Positions 18,106-27,560 of a stretch of DNA of 64,000 nucleotides are shown here, piece after piece. This DNA comes from Planctomycetaceae bacterium (lineage in GTDB: Bacteria > Planctomycetota > Planctomycetia > Planctomycetales > Planctomycetaceae). The position numbers were made by a program, and so were the translations under genes. The notes under the pieces are model-generated. The model made no database searches. It was not told where the DNA came from and saw only the letters and a list, made by a program, of their open reading frames with translations. The DNA lies in contig JAKFUG010000012.1 of the NCBI GenBank assembly GCA_021732785.1, positions 124,001 through 188,000 of the forward strand, given 5' to 3'. Numbering within the stretch: position 1 is the stretch's first letter; every line of letters begins with the position of its first letter.

Positions 18106-19410
18106 ATGTCTACCTGCCGACATTTCGCGAGCATCTTGTTCTCGTTCGCCGTCTTCGTGGCTGTCGTCACTGTCGAAGTTTCTGCGCAGGAAAAGGGAAT
18201 CGGCGATTTCCCGAAGCTTTCCGCAGCGAGCGATTGGCCGTGGTGGCGCGGTCCCCGTCGTGACGGCAAAGCAACCGATGCCCCTGTGCCGACGAAGCTT
18301 TCCGACAAAGACAACTTAGTCTGGAAGGTGAAAGTGCCGGGCCGTGGGCATTCCTCGCCCATCATCGTCGGCGACAAAGTTTTTCTGGCCACCGCGGATG
18401 AAGGAAAGAAAACGCATGCCGTGCTGGCCTTTGACCGGACCAAGGGAAAACTGCTGTGGAACGAAATCGTCAGTCGGGGCGGTTTCCCGGCGAAGAATCA
18501 TCCCAAGAATACCGAAGCGTCACCGTCCGTGGCCTGTGACGGTGAGCGGATCTTCGCGACGTTTTACCATCACGACAAAGTCGAAGCGATTGCCCTCGAT
18601 TTCGCCGGAAAAGTGGTGTGGCGGGAAGATGTCTGCGCGTTCCGACCTCGCGCTTTTGAATACGGATTTGCCCCCTCGCCGCTGATTTATCAGAACACGG
18701 TGATCGTTTCCGCCGAGTACGACGGCGACAGCTACATCACGGCCCTCGACCGCAAAACCGGCCAGCGCGTATGGCGTGCGAACCGAACGCCGATGATTTC
18801 GTTCTCATCCCCCGTGGTGGGGTTCGTCGCCGGGAAAGATCAACTGTTGATTTCCGGGGCGCAGAAAGTCGCCTCGTATGACCCGGCCAGCGGTAATCCG
18901 TTCTGGTCTGTCGATGGCACCACGTTTGCCACCTGCGGCACGATGATCTGGGAAAACGACATCGCCTTTGCCAGCGGCGGCTATCCGAAAGCGGAAACGA
19001 TTGCGGTCCAGGCCGACGGCAGCGGCAAGGTCTTGTGGCGAAACAATCAGAAGTGCTACGAACAATCCATGATCGTGGTCGATGGTTATGTGTATGGTCT
19101 CACCGATGGCGGGGTGATGTTCTGTTGGCGCGGGACCGACGGCCAGGAAATGTGGAAACACCGCCTCAAGGGTCCCGTCAGCGCGTCCCCGGTTTTCGCC
19201 GGCGGGCACATTTACTGGGCCAACGAATTGGGCACGCTGTACGTCTTCCGACCGAACTCCGAGAAGTTCGACCTCGTGGAAGAAAATCAGGTCGGCACCG
19301 ACTCGTTCGCCAGTCCCGCCATCTGCGGCGGTCAAATCTTCCTGCGCGTCGCCACCGGCAACGGCGTAGGCCGGCAGGAATGGTTGTATTGCTTCGCGAA
19401 CGGGAAGTGA
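18106..19410 (+). CDS. Secreted PQQ-like beta-propeller repeat protein
   Basis: 434 residues. A signal peptide (FASILFSFAVFVAVVTVEVSA, cleavage about residue 27) is followed by SDWPWWRGPRRDGKA, the conserved WRGPxxDG opening of planctomycete PQQ-propeller proteins. Repeated blade sequences follow: KGKLLWNE, KVVWRED, TGQRVWRANRT, NPFWSVDG, KVLWRNN and GQEMWKHRLKGP. It is not clear that PQQ is bound; many members are structural or assembly propellers like BamB. ATG 18106 is chosen because the signal peptide begins there; an ATG at 18088 adds 6 residues. A second gene of the same family is at 56638. Confidence 0.9.
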   Translation: MSTCRHFASILFSFAVFVAVVTVEVSAQEKGIGDFPKLSAASDWPWWRGPRRDGKATDAPVPTKLSDKDNLVWKVKVPGRGHSSPIIVGDKVFLATADEGKKTHAVLAFDRTKGKLLWNEIVSRGGFPAKNHPKNTEASPSVACDGERIFATFYHHDKVEAIALDFAGKVVWREDVCAFRPRAFEYGFAPSPLIYQNTVIVSAEYDGDSYITALDRKTGQRVWRANRTPMISFSSPVVGFVAGKDQLLISGAQKVASYDPASGNPFWSVDGTTFATCGTMIWENDIAFASGGYPKAETIAVQADGSGKVLWRNNQKCYEQSMIVVDGYVYGLTDGGVMFCWRGTDGQEMWKHRLKGPVSASPVFAGGHIYWANELGTLYVFRPNSEKFDLVEENQVGTDSFASPAICGGQIFLRVATGNGVGRQEWLYCFANGK

Positions 19411-19420
19411 GTTGTTGCCG

Positions 19421-19684
19421 TCACGAAAAAGTCCTGACGATCCGGTTGTATTCGGCGTGAGAACCAATCCAGAACCAGAGAGGACCGTCAGTCATATTGA
19501 CGGCAAGGGCTCGGTAGCCGATTCCGACGCGAACGGACCAGAGGGTTTCAATTTGCTTGAAGTGGAGCGAAGGATGTCGCGGATTGACCTGCAGTCGTTG
19601 ATAGTTGGCGTCCGCGAGGCGACGAATCGATTCGGGAAGCGCGTTGCAGCAATCCCAGAATGCCGACGTCGTATGATGATTCAT
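19421..19684 (-). CDS. RelE/ParE-superfamily toxin
   Basis: 87 residues, typical toxin size. The pattern TSAFWDCCNALPESIRRLAD, NPRHPSLHFKQIETLWSVRV, GYRALAVNMTDGPLWFWIGSHAEYNRIV matches the RelE/ParE fold: a helical hairpin, then sheet strands ending in the GxHxxYxRI-type motif with a His and a Tyr. It would act as an mRNA interferase or gyrase poison held in check by the upstream antitoxin. Its start codon overlaps the antitoxin stop by 4 bp, the classical layout of type II modules. It ends 10 bp from the convergent PQQ gene. Confidence 0.82.
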   Translation of the reverse strand: MNHHTTSAFWDCCNALPESIRRLADANYQRLQVNPRHPSLHFKQIETLWSVRVGIGYRALAVNMTDGPLWFWIGSHAEYNRIVRTFS

Positions 19685-19881
19685 AGCGGCTTCGTACGTC
19701 CCGCCTGATGGTCAGCCAGCGCCTGGTTGATCAGATGATCGAGTCGACCAGCGCGGGAATCCTGCTCAATCTGAGCATCCCATTCCGCCTCGGCGCGTTC
19801 TTCGAGCCACGCGCGAATTTCCGCAACTTGCTCCTTTGGGAGCTTCGCGATAGCGCTGGTAATCTCTTGAATGGTGGACAT
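19681..19881 (-). CDS. Antitoxin partner of the RelE/ParE-type toxin
   Basis: 66 residues. MSTIQEITSAIAKLPKEQVAEIRAWL is a short amphipathic N-terminal helix region, followed by a very acidic helix (EERAEAEWDAQIEQDSRAG) and a C-terminal LDHLINQALADHQAG segment that would wrap the toxin. The sequence resembles small antitoxins that pair with RelE-like toxins. ATG 19881 is preferred; upstream in-frame codons up to 19974 give an unlikely N-terminus. It is translationally coupled to the toxin gene by an ATGA overlap. Confidence 0.8.
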   Translation of the reverse strand: MSTIQEITSAIAKLPKEQVAEIRAWLEERAEAEWDAQIEQDSRAGRLDHLINQALADHQAGRTKPL

Positions 19882-20001
19882 TACAAACCCTGATTCTGAT
19901 GGGACAACTCGCTGATCAATCATAATCATCGAAGGCGCAGCGGGCGAGATCAAACTCAATTCGGTCGTCATCAATGTACCGCGTGTAAGTGAAATTAAGA
20001 C

Positions 20002-21342
20002 TCACCGAAACCGTCGCACAAATGCCCTGTCGATTCCGCATTTCAAAGCCCACGCCCAGCCGCTGCGGAGGGACCAGCCTTTGTAATCGAGAATCGCGGT
20101 CCCGTCGCCGCAGGCGAGCAGCACGAGCGAACCTCGCTGCGGATGGTAGATTTTAAGCGGTTTTCCGGTGAGGACCGCGCGCAGGTTATGCCAGAGGATC
20201 GGGCCCTGCCGCACGGAATACACGCCGGCTTTCGGAACGGGAATCGGGAAATCGGCGGTGTCGCCTGCCGCAAAGACCGGAACGTCAGCACTCGTTCGAA
20301 GCGTCCGATCCACTAGCACAAATCCCTTTTCCGACCGGGGCAAATGGAAGCCCTGCAAGACCGCAGGTGCTGCCGCCGCAGTGGCCCAAATCGCGAGATC
20401 ACAGCGCAGTCGGGAACCGTCTTCGAAAACGAGTGCGCTCGGCCCGTCCTCGTCGCAATCCACCACACGCTGCCCGAGATGCAAATCAATCCCGCGATGC
20501 TTCAACAGCTTGCGGGCGCGGCGAATCGCGCCGGGAGAAGCACTCCGCCAGACTTCGTTCGCCGCATCCACCAGGTGCATATCGATCGGCAAGTCCTCGT
20601 TGTGAATCCGTTCTTCCAGGCACAGGGCCAATTCCACACCCGCGGCACCGGCTCCGACGACGGCGAACTGCAAGCGCTTCGGAAGTTCGGCTTCGCGCCA
20701 TTGCACCAGCATTTCCTGCTGGCGGATTTGAAACCGTTGCCAGAACGTCGCCATCGGTTTCACGGACAGCAACATTCGATGACTTTGCCACAGCCGTTCC
20801 TGCCCGGGGACGGAACCGATATTGATCGATGCCACATCGAACGACAGGGCCGGTTGATGGGCCAGTTCGATCTGCCGTGCCTTGGGATCAAGCCGAATCG
20901 CCCGGTCCACAATCAACTGCACGTTCGATCGTTCGCACAGCTTGGGCAGATCGATCAGCATCTCTTCCGGTTCGAACCGCCCGGCGATCACCCCGGCGAG
21001 CATGCCGCTGTAGGCCGCCCGGTCAAATGCCGAGACCAGCGTCATCCGCACGCCGTGCAGCGGTCGTTTCCGCCACCACTGCACGATCTGCAAGTGGGCA
21101 TGCCCGGCCCCGATCAGCACGATTTCCCGTTGCGGTACGGGCGGCGGCAAGGGCTCCGGTTCGGGTTCCGGCTCAAGAAGAATCGCGTCTTCGACAACTT
21201 CCATCTCGACGAGATCGTGACTCTCGTAGAGATCCACCACCGCGATTTCACGGGCGGGCGTGGGTTCTTTCGGATCTTCTTCATCGGGAACCGGCACGGT
21301 GATGTCCCACCCGATGATGTGAGCGTTGTTCTGGTGTGCCAC
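20002..21342 (-). CDS. FAD-dependent pyridine nucleotide-disulfide oxidoreductase (SelD-associated/NDH-2-like)
   Basis: 446 residues. After an acidic, proline-rich extension (about 1-72, with an EPEPEPEPLPPPVP run) comes an FAD-binding Rossmann start REIVLIGAGHAHLQIVQWW, then YSGMLAGVIAGRF, an NAD-binding second Rossmann FAVVGAGAAGVELAL, and the FAD motif VFAAGDTADFP. The opening matches the oxidoreductase domain fused to selenide, water dikinase in some bacteria, a relative of type II NADH dehydrogenases. No SelD domain follows here. The start codon is GTG 21342, which lies inside palindromic repeat E. No Shine-Dalgarno sequence precedes it, and no better in-frame start lies between it and the upstream stop at 21382-21384. 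Confidence 0.82.
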   Translation of the reverse strand: MAHQNNAHIIGWDITVPVPDEEDPKEPTPAREIAVVDLYESHDLVEMEVVEDAILLEPEPEPEPLPPPVPQREIVLIGAGHAHLQIVQWWRKRPLHGVRMTLVSAFDRAAYSGMLAGVIAGRFEPEEMLIDLPKLCERSNVQLIVDRAIRLDPKARQIELAHQPALSFDVASINIGSVPGQERLWQSHRMLLSVKPMATFWQRFQIRQQEMLVQWREAELPKRLQFAVVGAGAAGVELALCLEERIHNEDLPIDMHLVDAANEVWRSASPGAIRRARKLLKHRGIDLHLGQRVVDCDEDGPSALVFEDGSRLRCDLAIWATAAAAPAVLQGFHLPRSEKGFVLVDRTLRTSADVPVFAAGDTADFPIPVPKAGVYSVRQGPILWHNLRAVLTGKPLKIYHPQRGSLVLLACGDGTAILDYKGWSLRSGWAWALKCGIDRAFVRRFR

Positions 21343-21416
21343 TGGCTCTGCCAGTGTCTTGGATTTGAACGGCTCGGATTTTCATTGGAAAGACACTGGC
21401 GGAGCCGTTGGCACAC
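21334..21416. repeat. Palindromic repeat family E, copy 1
   Basis: Arms begin gtgccactggctctgccag and its complement at the other end, with about 30 bp between. It covers the start codon of the FAD oxidoreductase gene. A second copy lies inside the CoA-transferase gene at 59937-60012. Confidence 0.85.
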
Positions 21417-21441
21417 AGACGAAATCTCGACCGAGCGGAGA

Positions 21442-21996
21442 TCACGCCCCCGGCGGTTTGATCCCGAAGTCTTCAATCGTCAGCAGCGACCGGAACGGCA
21501 GCTTGCGTTCGGCGAAGTTCGCCGCGCCGCCTTCCTTGCGGTCAATGATCCCGACGACCATCACGACTTCGCAGCCGTGTTCGACGATGCGGTCGACGGC
21601 CGCCAGCGCACTCCCACCGGTGGTAACGACGTCATCAATCACGACCACCTTCATGCCGGCCGTGACGGGGCCTTCGACGGCGCGTTTGGTGCCGTGGTCT
21701 TTGACTTCTTTGCGCACCAGAAAGCCGGTCAGGTCGCGCCCGGTTTCCGCTGCCGCGGTGAGGACGCCGCCGACGATGGGGTCCGCGCCGATTGACATGC
21801 CGCCGATGGCATCAAACGGTATGTCTTCCAGCAGGTCAAGCAACCCGTAGCTGACGAGTCGCAACCCCTCGGAGTGGAGCGAAATCTGCTTGCCGTCGAG
21901 GAAATATGACGACTTCTTGCCTGACGCGAGCGTGAAGTCGCCGAACTTCAACGCCCGCTGGTGAAACAACGCCATCAGCCGCGCGCGATCGTACAT
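21442..21996 (-). CDS. pyrE: Orotate phosphoribosyltransferase
   Basis: 184 residues. It converts orotate and PRPP to orotidine monophosphate in pyrimidine synthesis. The family pattern is complete: FGDFTLASGKKSSYFLDGKQISLH for the orotate site, GGMSIGADPIVGGVLTAAA, the flexible loop VRKEVKDHGTKRAVEG, and the PRPP-binding VVVIDDVVTTGGSALAAVD. The length is a little short but typical of the compact bacterial form. It lies downstream of an unknown gene on the same strand and upstream of repeat E; pyrK is 5 kb away. Confidence 0.95.
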   Translation of the reverse strand: MYDRARLMALFHQRALKFGDFTLASGKKSSYFLDGKQISLHSEGLRLVSYGLLDLLEDIPFDAIGGMSIGADPIVGGVLTAAAETGRDLTGFLVRKEVKDHGTKRAVEGPVTAGMKVVVIDDVVTTGGSALAAVDRIVEHGCEVVMVVGIIDRKEGGAANFAERKLPFRSLLTIEDFGIKPPGA

Positions 21997-22094
21997 CCGT
22001 CCAGACTTTCCAGTGAAACAGGGAACTTGATGCGACCAAGGTTATCCCGCACGGAGGAGATTGTGAACCGAACTCACCGAATGTCGTGAACGGA

Positions 22095-22829
22095 TCAGAT
22101 TCGGGATGGTGGGAATTGTCCGTCCATCGCATCCAGCAACGATTCCCGGAAGTGTTCGTCATCAATGAACTGAAGGGCTGCGGCCTGTACTTCCTCGGCT
22201 TCCGCGCGGCGATCATTCAAGACTAGCAGAGCGATTAGACAAAGGATGTGGTTGATGGTGGGCAGACTCACCACAGAGGGAGTGGGACCGGCACGATTGG
22301 AACGTCGATTGATGACGCGGCTCTCGATTTCATACGCTTGAGCTGCTGTCGCCATGCGTTTTTTTGGCTCAAGAAATGGATTGCATTCATGGTATCGCCT
22401 CGCGGCGATGAGATGCCGTTCTGCCACGATGTACAACAATTGAGCGGACTGGAAATTCATCTCGGCGATTTCCAGAAACAGATCAACCGTGCGCTCGTTT
22501 TCTCCCAATTCGCGATTGAACGCCGCCACATCATGGAAGGGAGAAAACTCCTGCGTTTGTCGAACAGCCGCTTCAGACTCGTCTCGGGTTTTGAAAAACG
22601 CTTCTTTTGCAGGAGGGTAAGTCTTGGCTAACTCTTTCCAATACATCAAGGCAAACGAAAGCCGCACACCGCCTTGGCCTTTGTAGGGATCGTTCAAAGC
22701 GTTGTGGTGATACCACAAATACTTCTCCAGCGCCTCGACATATCGTCCGTGTTTGGTGTCAACCACGGCGCTGTGGAGAATTTCCGACGGATCGGGATCT
22801 TCCGGGGGCACCCAAGCGGATTCAGTCAT
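22095..22829 (-). CDS. Hypothetical helical protein
   Basis: 244 residues, no signal peptide or membrane span. It opens with ESAWVPPEDPDPSEILHSAV and KHGRYVEALEKYLWYHHNAL, a tetratricopeptide-like helical hairpin, then has further helices; FALMYWKELAKTYPPAKEAF resembles one more TPR-like pair. Function unknown; a protein-protein scaffold is the safest reading. It lies 25 bp downstream of the DUF1501 gene on the same strand and may belong to that transcript. Confidence 0.65.
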   Translation of the reverse strand: MTESAWVPPEDPDPSEILHSAVVDTKHGRYVEALEKYLWYHHNALNDPYKGQGGVRLSFALMYWKELAKTYPPAKEAFFKTRDESEAAVRQTQEFSPFHDVAAFNRELGENERTVDLFLEIAEMNFQSAQLLYIVAERHLIAARRYHECNPFLEPKKRMATAAQAYEIESRVINRRSNRAGPTPSVVSLPTINHILCLIALLVLNDRRAEAEEVQAAALQFIDDEHFRESLLDAMDGQFPPSRI

Positions 22830-22854
22830 CGTCTTATCTCCCGATGGGAAATTA

Positions 22855-24306
<1,452 letters not shown>

Positions 24307-24342
24307 TGGTTCGGCATTTCAATGGAGGCAACCCGCGCGGAA

Positions 24343-24376
24343 AGCACCCCGGCTGCTCAGAAGCAGCCGGGGTGCT
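24343..24376. repeat. Palindromic repeat family A, copy 2
   Basis: A perfect 15-bp-arm hairpin in the opposite orientation (loop caga) between the DUF1553 stop and the DUF1501 start. Identical arms to 12259-12292 and 27461-27494. Confidence 0.85.
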
Positions 24377-24392
24377 GGACCGTGAGTATCGC

Positions 24393-27335
24393 CTAAAACA
24401 CGTACAGAAATTCGTTGGCATTGAGCAGCGCCCGGCACAACGCGGGCAGTCCGTGCGATTGAATCAACTCGACGGCATCCGCCGTTTCTTCATCGCGTGG
24501 TGAGCGCAAAAACAACAACTCGAACAACCGTCTTACCTGTTTGCGGGAATCATCACCGGTCTCTTGTTGAATCCGTTGGGCCAGCCTTTTCGATTGTTGC
24601 AACAGGAACGGGCTGTTGAGCAGATTCAACGCTTGCAGGGCCGTCGTGGAGGTCGTTCGTTTCGGGGCGATCTGGCCGGCGTCGGGGCAATCGAACTGGC
24701 CAAACGTGTCATCAAGCTGCATTCGCGGTTTCGCCTGATACACCATCCGCCGCCATTCGGTCGGGCCGAAACTGCGACGCGATTGGTACACCTTCACATA
24801 GTTGCCATTCGATTCAAAGAGATCGAATCCCGGCCCGCCCATACGGTCATCGAGATTGCCCGAGACCGACAGAATCGCGTCGCGCAACGGTTCTGCTTCC
24901 AGCCGTTGCGGCGGGAAACGCCACAGGAAGCGGGCATCGGCATCCACCGTGAGGGCGTCCAATCGCGCGGCACTGGATTGCCGATAGACCGCGGAGGTGA
25001 CGATCAACCGCTGAATCGCTTTCAGGCTGCCGTTGTGACGAATCAGTTCCGATGCGAGCCAATCGAGCAATTCCGGATGCGTCGGTTTCGCCCCGTTCAG
25101 ACCGAAGTCGCTCGGCGTATCGACCGGACCGCGGCCGAAGTGATGTTGCCACAGCCGGTTCACAATGACCCGCGCCGTGAGCGGATGCCGCGGGTCGGTG
25201 ATCCACTTCGCGAGGGCCTGACGACGCTCGGCATCGGCTGCATCGGCGGAGAGTTGCCAGCGGTCACCGAACGCGGACAGTCCACTGGGGGTGATCGGTT
25301 CTCGCGGTTGGGTCGGATCACCACGATGCAGCCGCAGAATCGGTTCGGGGGCCACGAAGCGCCCGGCATACACCATCGGCGACGAGGTCAATTGTGCCAG
25401 TTCGTTCTGCAAGACAAAGCGACGCGCGGCATCGTCATCGGAGGCAAGAGTACGCGCGAGTGAATTCGTGCCAAAGGGGACACGATCTGCCGAGGTCGCG
25501 ACGACATCCCAGCGTTCGCCATCCAACGAGACTTCGAAGCGATACCGTGTGGCGATGCGATCATTGAACCGCATGCCATCACCCCGATCGCGGCTCCACA
25601 CGAGGCGATCAATCCGTTCGACTTGCGGCAGTGTGACGGTCACTGTACCGCGGCCCGGTTCGTTGGAAATCCAGCTCCACGAGTTGCTGTATTTGCCGTC
25701 GTTCAAGTGTTTCAGTTGGTGAATCGGATACCCCGGCAAAGTGCTCGATGCGGCGACCGTCGCACCATGAGACGCGAGTGCCACATTCCGCGGCGTGCTC
25801 TCAGTGGTGAAAAGTTCCAATTCATCGATGCAAGGTTGTGACTGGTTGTTGGTCTCGTCGATCACCATCCGCACAAACTTCACCTCGCGCGGCAGAAAGC
25901 GTTCGATGTTGGTGCCGCTTGTCACCGCCGAGCGCCGCGGAGTTGCTGTTCCGTGACTGCCGGTGTCAGCGATGGGCTCGCGTTGTGCCGCGCGGGCATC
26001 GATTTCGGCCAGTTCGGTGCGGATTTCGTGCAATCGCCGTGAGCGCTCCTTCTCATCAAGACGTCGCAATGGTCGCTCGCCGTGTTGCACGCCGGCAAAG
26101 ACGGCTTTGATCGCGTGGTAATCGACCTGCGAGATCGGATCGAATTTGTGATTGTGGCAACGGGCACAACCCACGGTCAGGCCAAGAAACGCACTGCCGG
26201 TGGTGGCGACGATGTCGTGCAGTTCATCGGCCCGCTGCTGCATCGTCAACACCGGGTCGGGGCTTTTCACCTGATCCCACGAACCGCCGACGAGAAAGCC
26301 GGTGGCTTCATCGACGCCGACCGTATCCCCCGCGAGTTGTTCCGTCACGAACTGCGAATACGGGATGTCTTCGTTGAAGGCCCGAATCACGTAGTCACGA
26401 TACGGCCAGGCATTGGGTCGCGACTGGTTCATCTCGAAGCCGTTGCTCTCGGCGAAGCGAACCACATCAAGCCAGTGCCGCGCCCAGCGTTCGCCGTAAT
26501 GCGGATCGTCGAGCCACTTGTCGACGAGGCGTTCCCACGCATCGGGTGCGGTATCGGCAACGAAGTCCGCAGCTTCTTTGGGTGTCGGTGGCAGTCCACG
26601 CAGGCCGTAGGACAACCGTCGCAGCAACGTGAGCCGATCGGCTTCGGGGGAGGGCGTGAGTTGTTGGTCCTGCAAAGCGGCAAGCGTAAATTGATCAATG
26701 GCTGTACGGCACCATTCGTTCTCGTGGACCGCTGGTGGTGGGGTGTTCTTCAACGGTTGAAACGACCAGTGCGAGGCGGTCGGATCGTTGCCGGTGGTCG
26801 CCGCGGGCCATTTCGCCCCTTGATCGATCCACGCCCGCAGGAGGCCGATTTCTTTCGCGGTGAGCGCGGGTCCTTCCGGGGGCATTTTGAAGCCGTCTTC
26901 CAGACCGGCCACGACATGGATCAACGGGCTGGTTTCGCTCTTGCCGGGGATGATCGCCGGGCCGAGACTTTCGCCCCCTTTCAGCACCGCGCTGGCCCGA
27001 TCCAACCGCAGTCCGCCTCGCTGTTTATCGCCGTTGTGGCAACCGAGACAGCGCTGCTGCAAGAGCGGTTGAATGTCGCGTTCAAAATCAACGGGATTGG
27101 TCGCTGCTGGCGGAAGCTCCGCGGCAGACAATCTCGACAGCATCAGCGCGAGCATCATAAAGGCAGCAACGGTTGCAGATCGCGGTCTTGTGTGCCACGG
27201 CCGTGTCGGCCGTGCGATGGAGCAACACGCTCTGCCAATCTGCACGGCCGACACGGCCGTGGCACACGGAGTCGAATCCGCGGACCGGCGGCTGGTATGC
27301 CGTCGGGAGAATGGGGTAAGATTCGTCGTGACCAT
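24393..27335 (-). CDS. PSD1-type protein: cytochrome c + DUF1549 + DUF1553
   Basis: 980 residues. Its order is typical: PVDFERDIQPLLQQRCLGCH, the planctomycete cytochrome C (PSCyt1) heme motif, FKMPPEGPALTAKEIGLLRAWI supplying the axial Met; DUF1549 (DRLTLLRRLSYGLRGLPPT, GERWARHWLDVVRFAESNG) with a second CARCHNHKFDPI motif; a discoidin-like region; then DUF1553 (RHPLTARVIVNRLWQHHFGRG, PPQRLEAEPLRDAIL, LLNSPFLLQQSKRLA). ATG 27335 has AGGA about 9 bp before it. The signal peptide is unusual: its n-region is interrupted by about 26 codons from palindromic repeat D, before the hydrophobic stretch ATVAAFMMLALMLSRLSAA. It works with the neighbouring DUF1501 protein. Confidence 0.92.
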   Translation of the reverse strand: MVTTNLTPFSRRHTSRRSADSTPCATAVSAVQIGRACCSIARPTRPWHTRPRSATVAAFMMLALMLSRLSAAELPPAATNPVDFERDIQPLLQQRCLGCHNGDKQRGGLRLDRASAVLKGGESLGPAIIPGKSETSPLIHVVAGLEDGFKMPPEGPALTAKEIGLLRAWIDQGAKWPAATTGNDPTASHWSFQPLKNTPPPAVHENEWCRTAIDQFTLAALQDQQLTPSPEADRLTLLRRLSYGLRGLPPTPKEAADFVADTAPDAWERLVDKWLDDPHYGERWARHWLDVVRFAESNGFEMNQSRPNAWPYRDYVIRAFNEDIPYSQFVTEQLAGDTVGVDEATGFLVGGSWDQVKSPDPVLTMQQRADELHDIVATTGSAFLGLTVGCARCHNHKFDPISQVDYHAIKAVFAGVQHGERPLRRLDEKERSRRLHEIRTELAEIDARAAQREPIADTGSHGTATPRRSAVTSGTNIERFLPREVKFVRMVIDETNNQSQPCIDELELFTTESTPRNVALASHGATVAASSTLPGYPIHQLKHLNDGKYSNSWSWISNEPGRGTVTVTLPQVERIDRLVWSRDRGDGMRFNDRIATRYRFEVSLDGERWDVVATSADRVPFGTNSLARTLASDDDAARRFVLQNELAQLTSSPMVYAGRFVAPEPILRLHRGDPTQPREPITPSGLSAFGDRWQLSADAADAERRQALAKWITDPRHPLTARVIVNRLWQHHFGRGPVDTPSDFGLNGAKPTHPELLDWLASELIRHNGSLKAIQRLIVTSAVYRQSSAARLDALTVDADARFLWRFPPQRLEAEPLRDAILSVSGNLDDRMGGPGFDLFESNGNYVKVYQSRRSFGPTEWRRMVYQAKPRMQLDDTFGQFDCPDAGQIAPKRTTSTTALQALNLLNSPFLLQQSKRLAQRIQQETGDDSRKQVRRLFELLFLRSPRDEETADAVELIQSHGLPALCRALLNANEFLYVF
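27190..27267. repeat. Palindromic repeat family D, copy 1 (inside the DUF1553 gene)
   Basis: 78 bp, beginning gtgtgccacggccgtg and ending with the complement. It shares the core gcgatggagcaa-acgctctgcca with copy 2 at 28971-29039. Its length equals 26 codons and it is translated as residues 23-49 of the DUF1553 protein. Confidence 0.85.
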
Positions 27336-27418
27336 CGTTCGTAGTTCCTGCTTAGTCACTTCAATCTACCCGTTGATGAGAGTGGATGCACGAGTGATTC
27401 GCAGGTTGACGGCCTTGG

Positions 27419-27534
27419 GATCCTGCAAAGCGGCAAGCGTCGATTGGTAGCGGGAAAGCAAGCACCCCGGCTGCTTCTGAGCAGCCGGGGTGCTTTCTAC
27501 GACGGCGATCGGTGATCCTGCAAAGCGGCAAGCG
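27419..27534. repeat. 21-bp direct repeats bracketing a family A palindrome
   Basis: A 21-bp sequence ending tcctgcaaagcggcaagcg occurs at 27419-27439 and 27514-27534, with the family A palindrome (27461-27494) between. A 19-bp match in the same orientation lies at 26668-26686, where it encodes LAALQD of the DUF1553 protein. The flanks look like partial duplication of that coding sequence. Confidence 0.7.
27461..27494. repeat. Palindromic repeat family A, copy 3
   Basis: Same 34-bp hairpin as at 12259-12292, identical in sequence and orientation. It lies in the gap between divergent DUF1553 and folC. Confidence 0.85.
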
Positions 27535-27560
27535 ATGGCGTTGTTCAAGGACGAAGTTCG

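Noticed and set aside
20344-21795. 483-codon plus-strand frame
   Set aside because: Antisense to the FAD oxidoreductase and pyrE, both with clear motifs.
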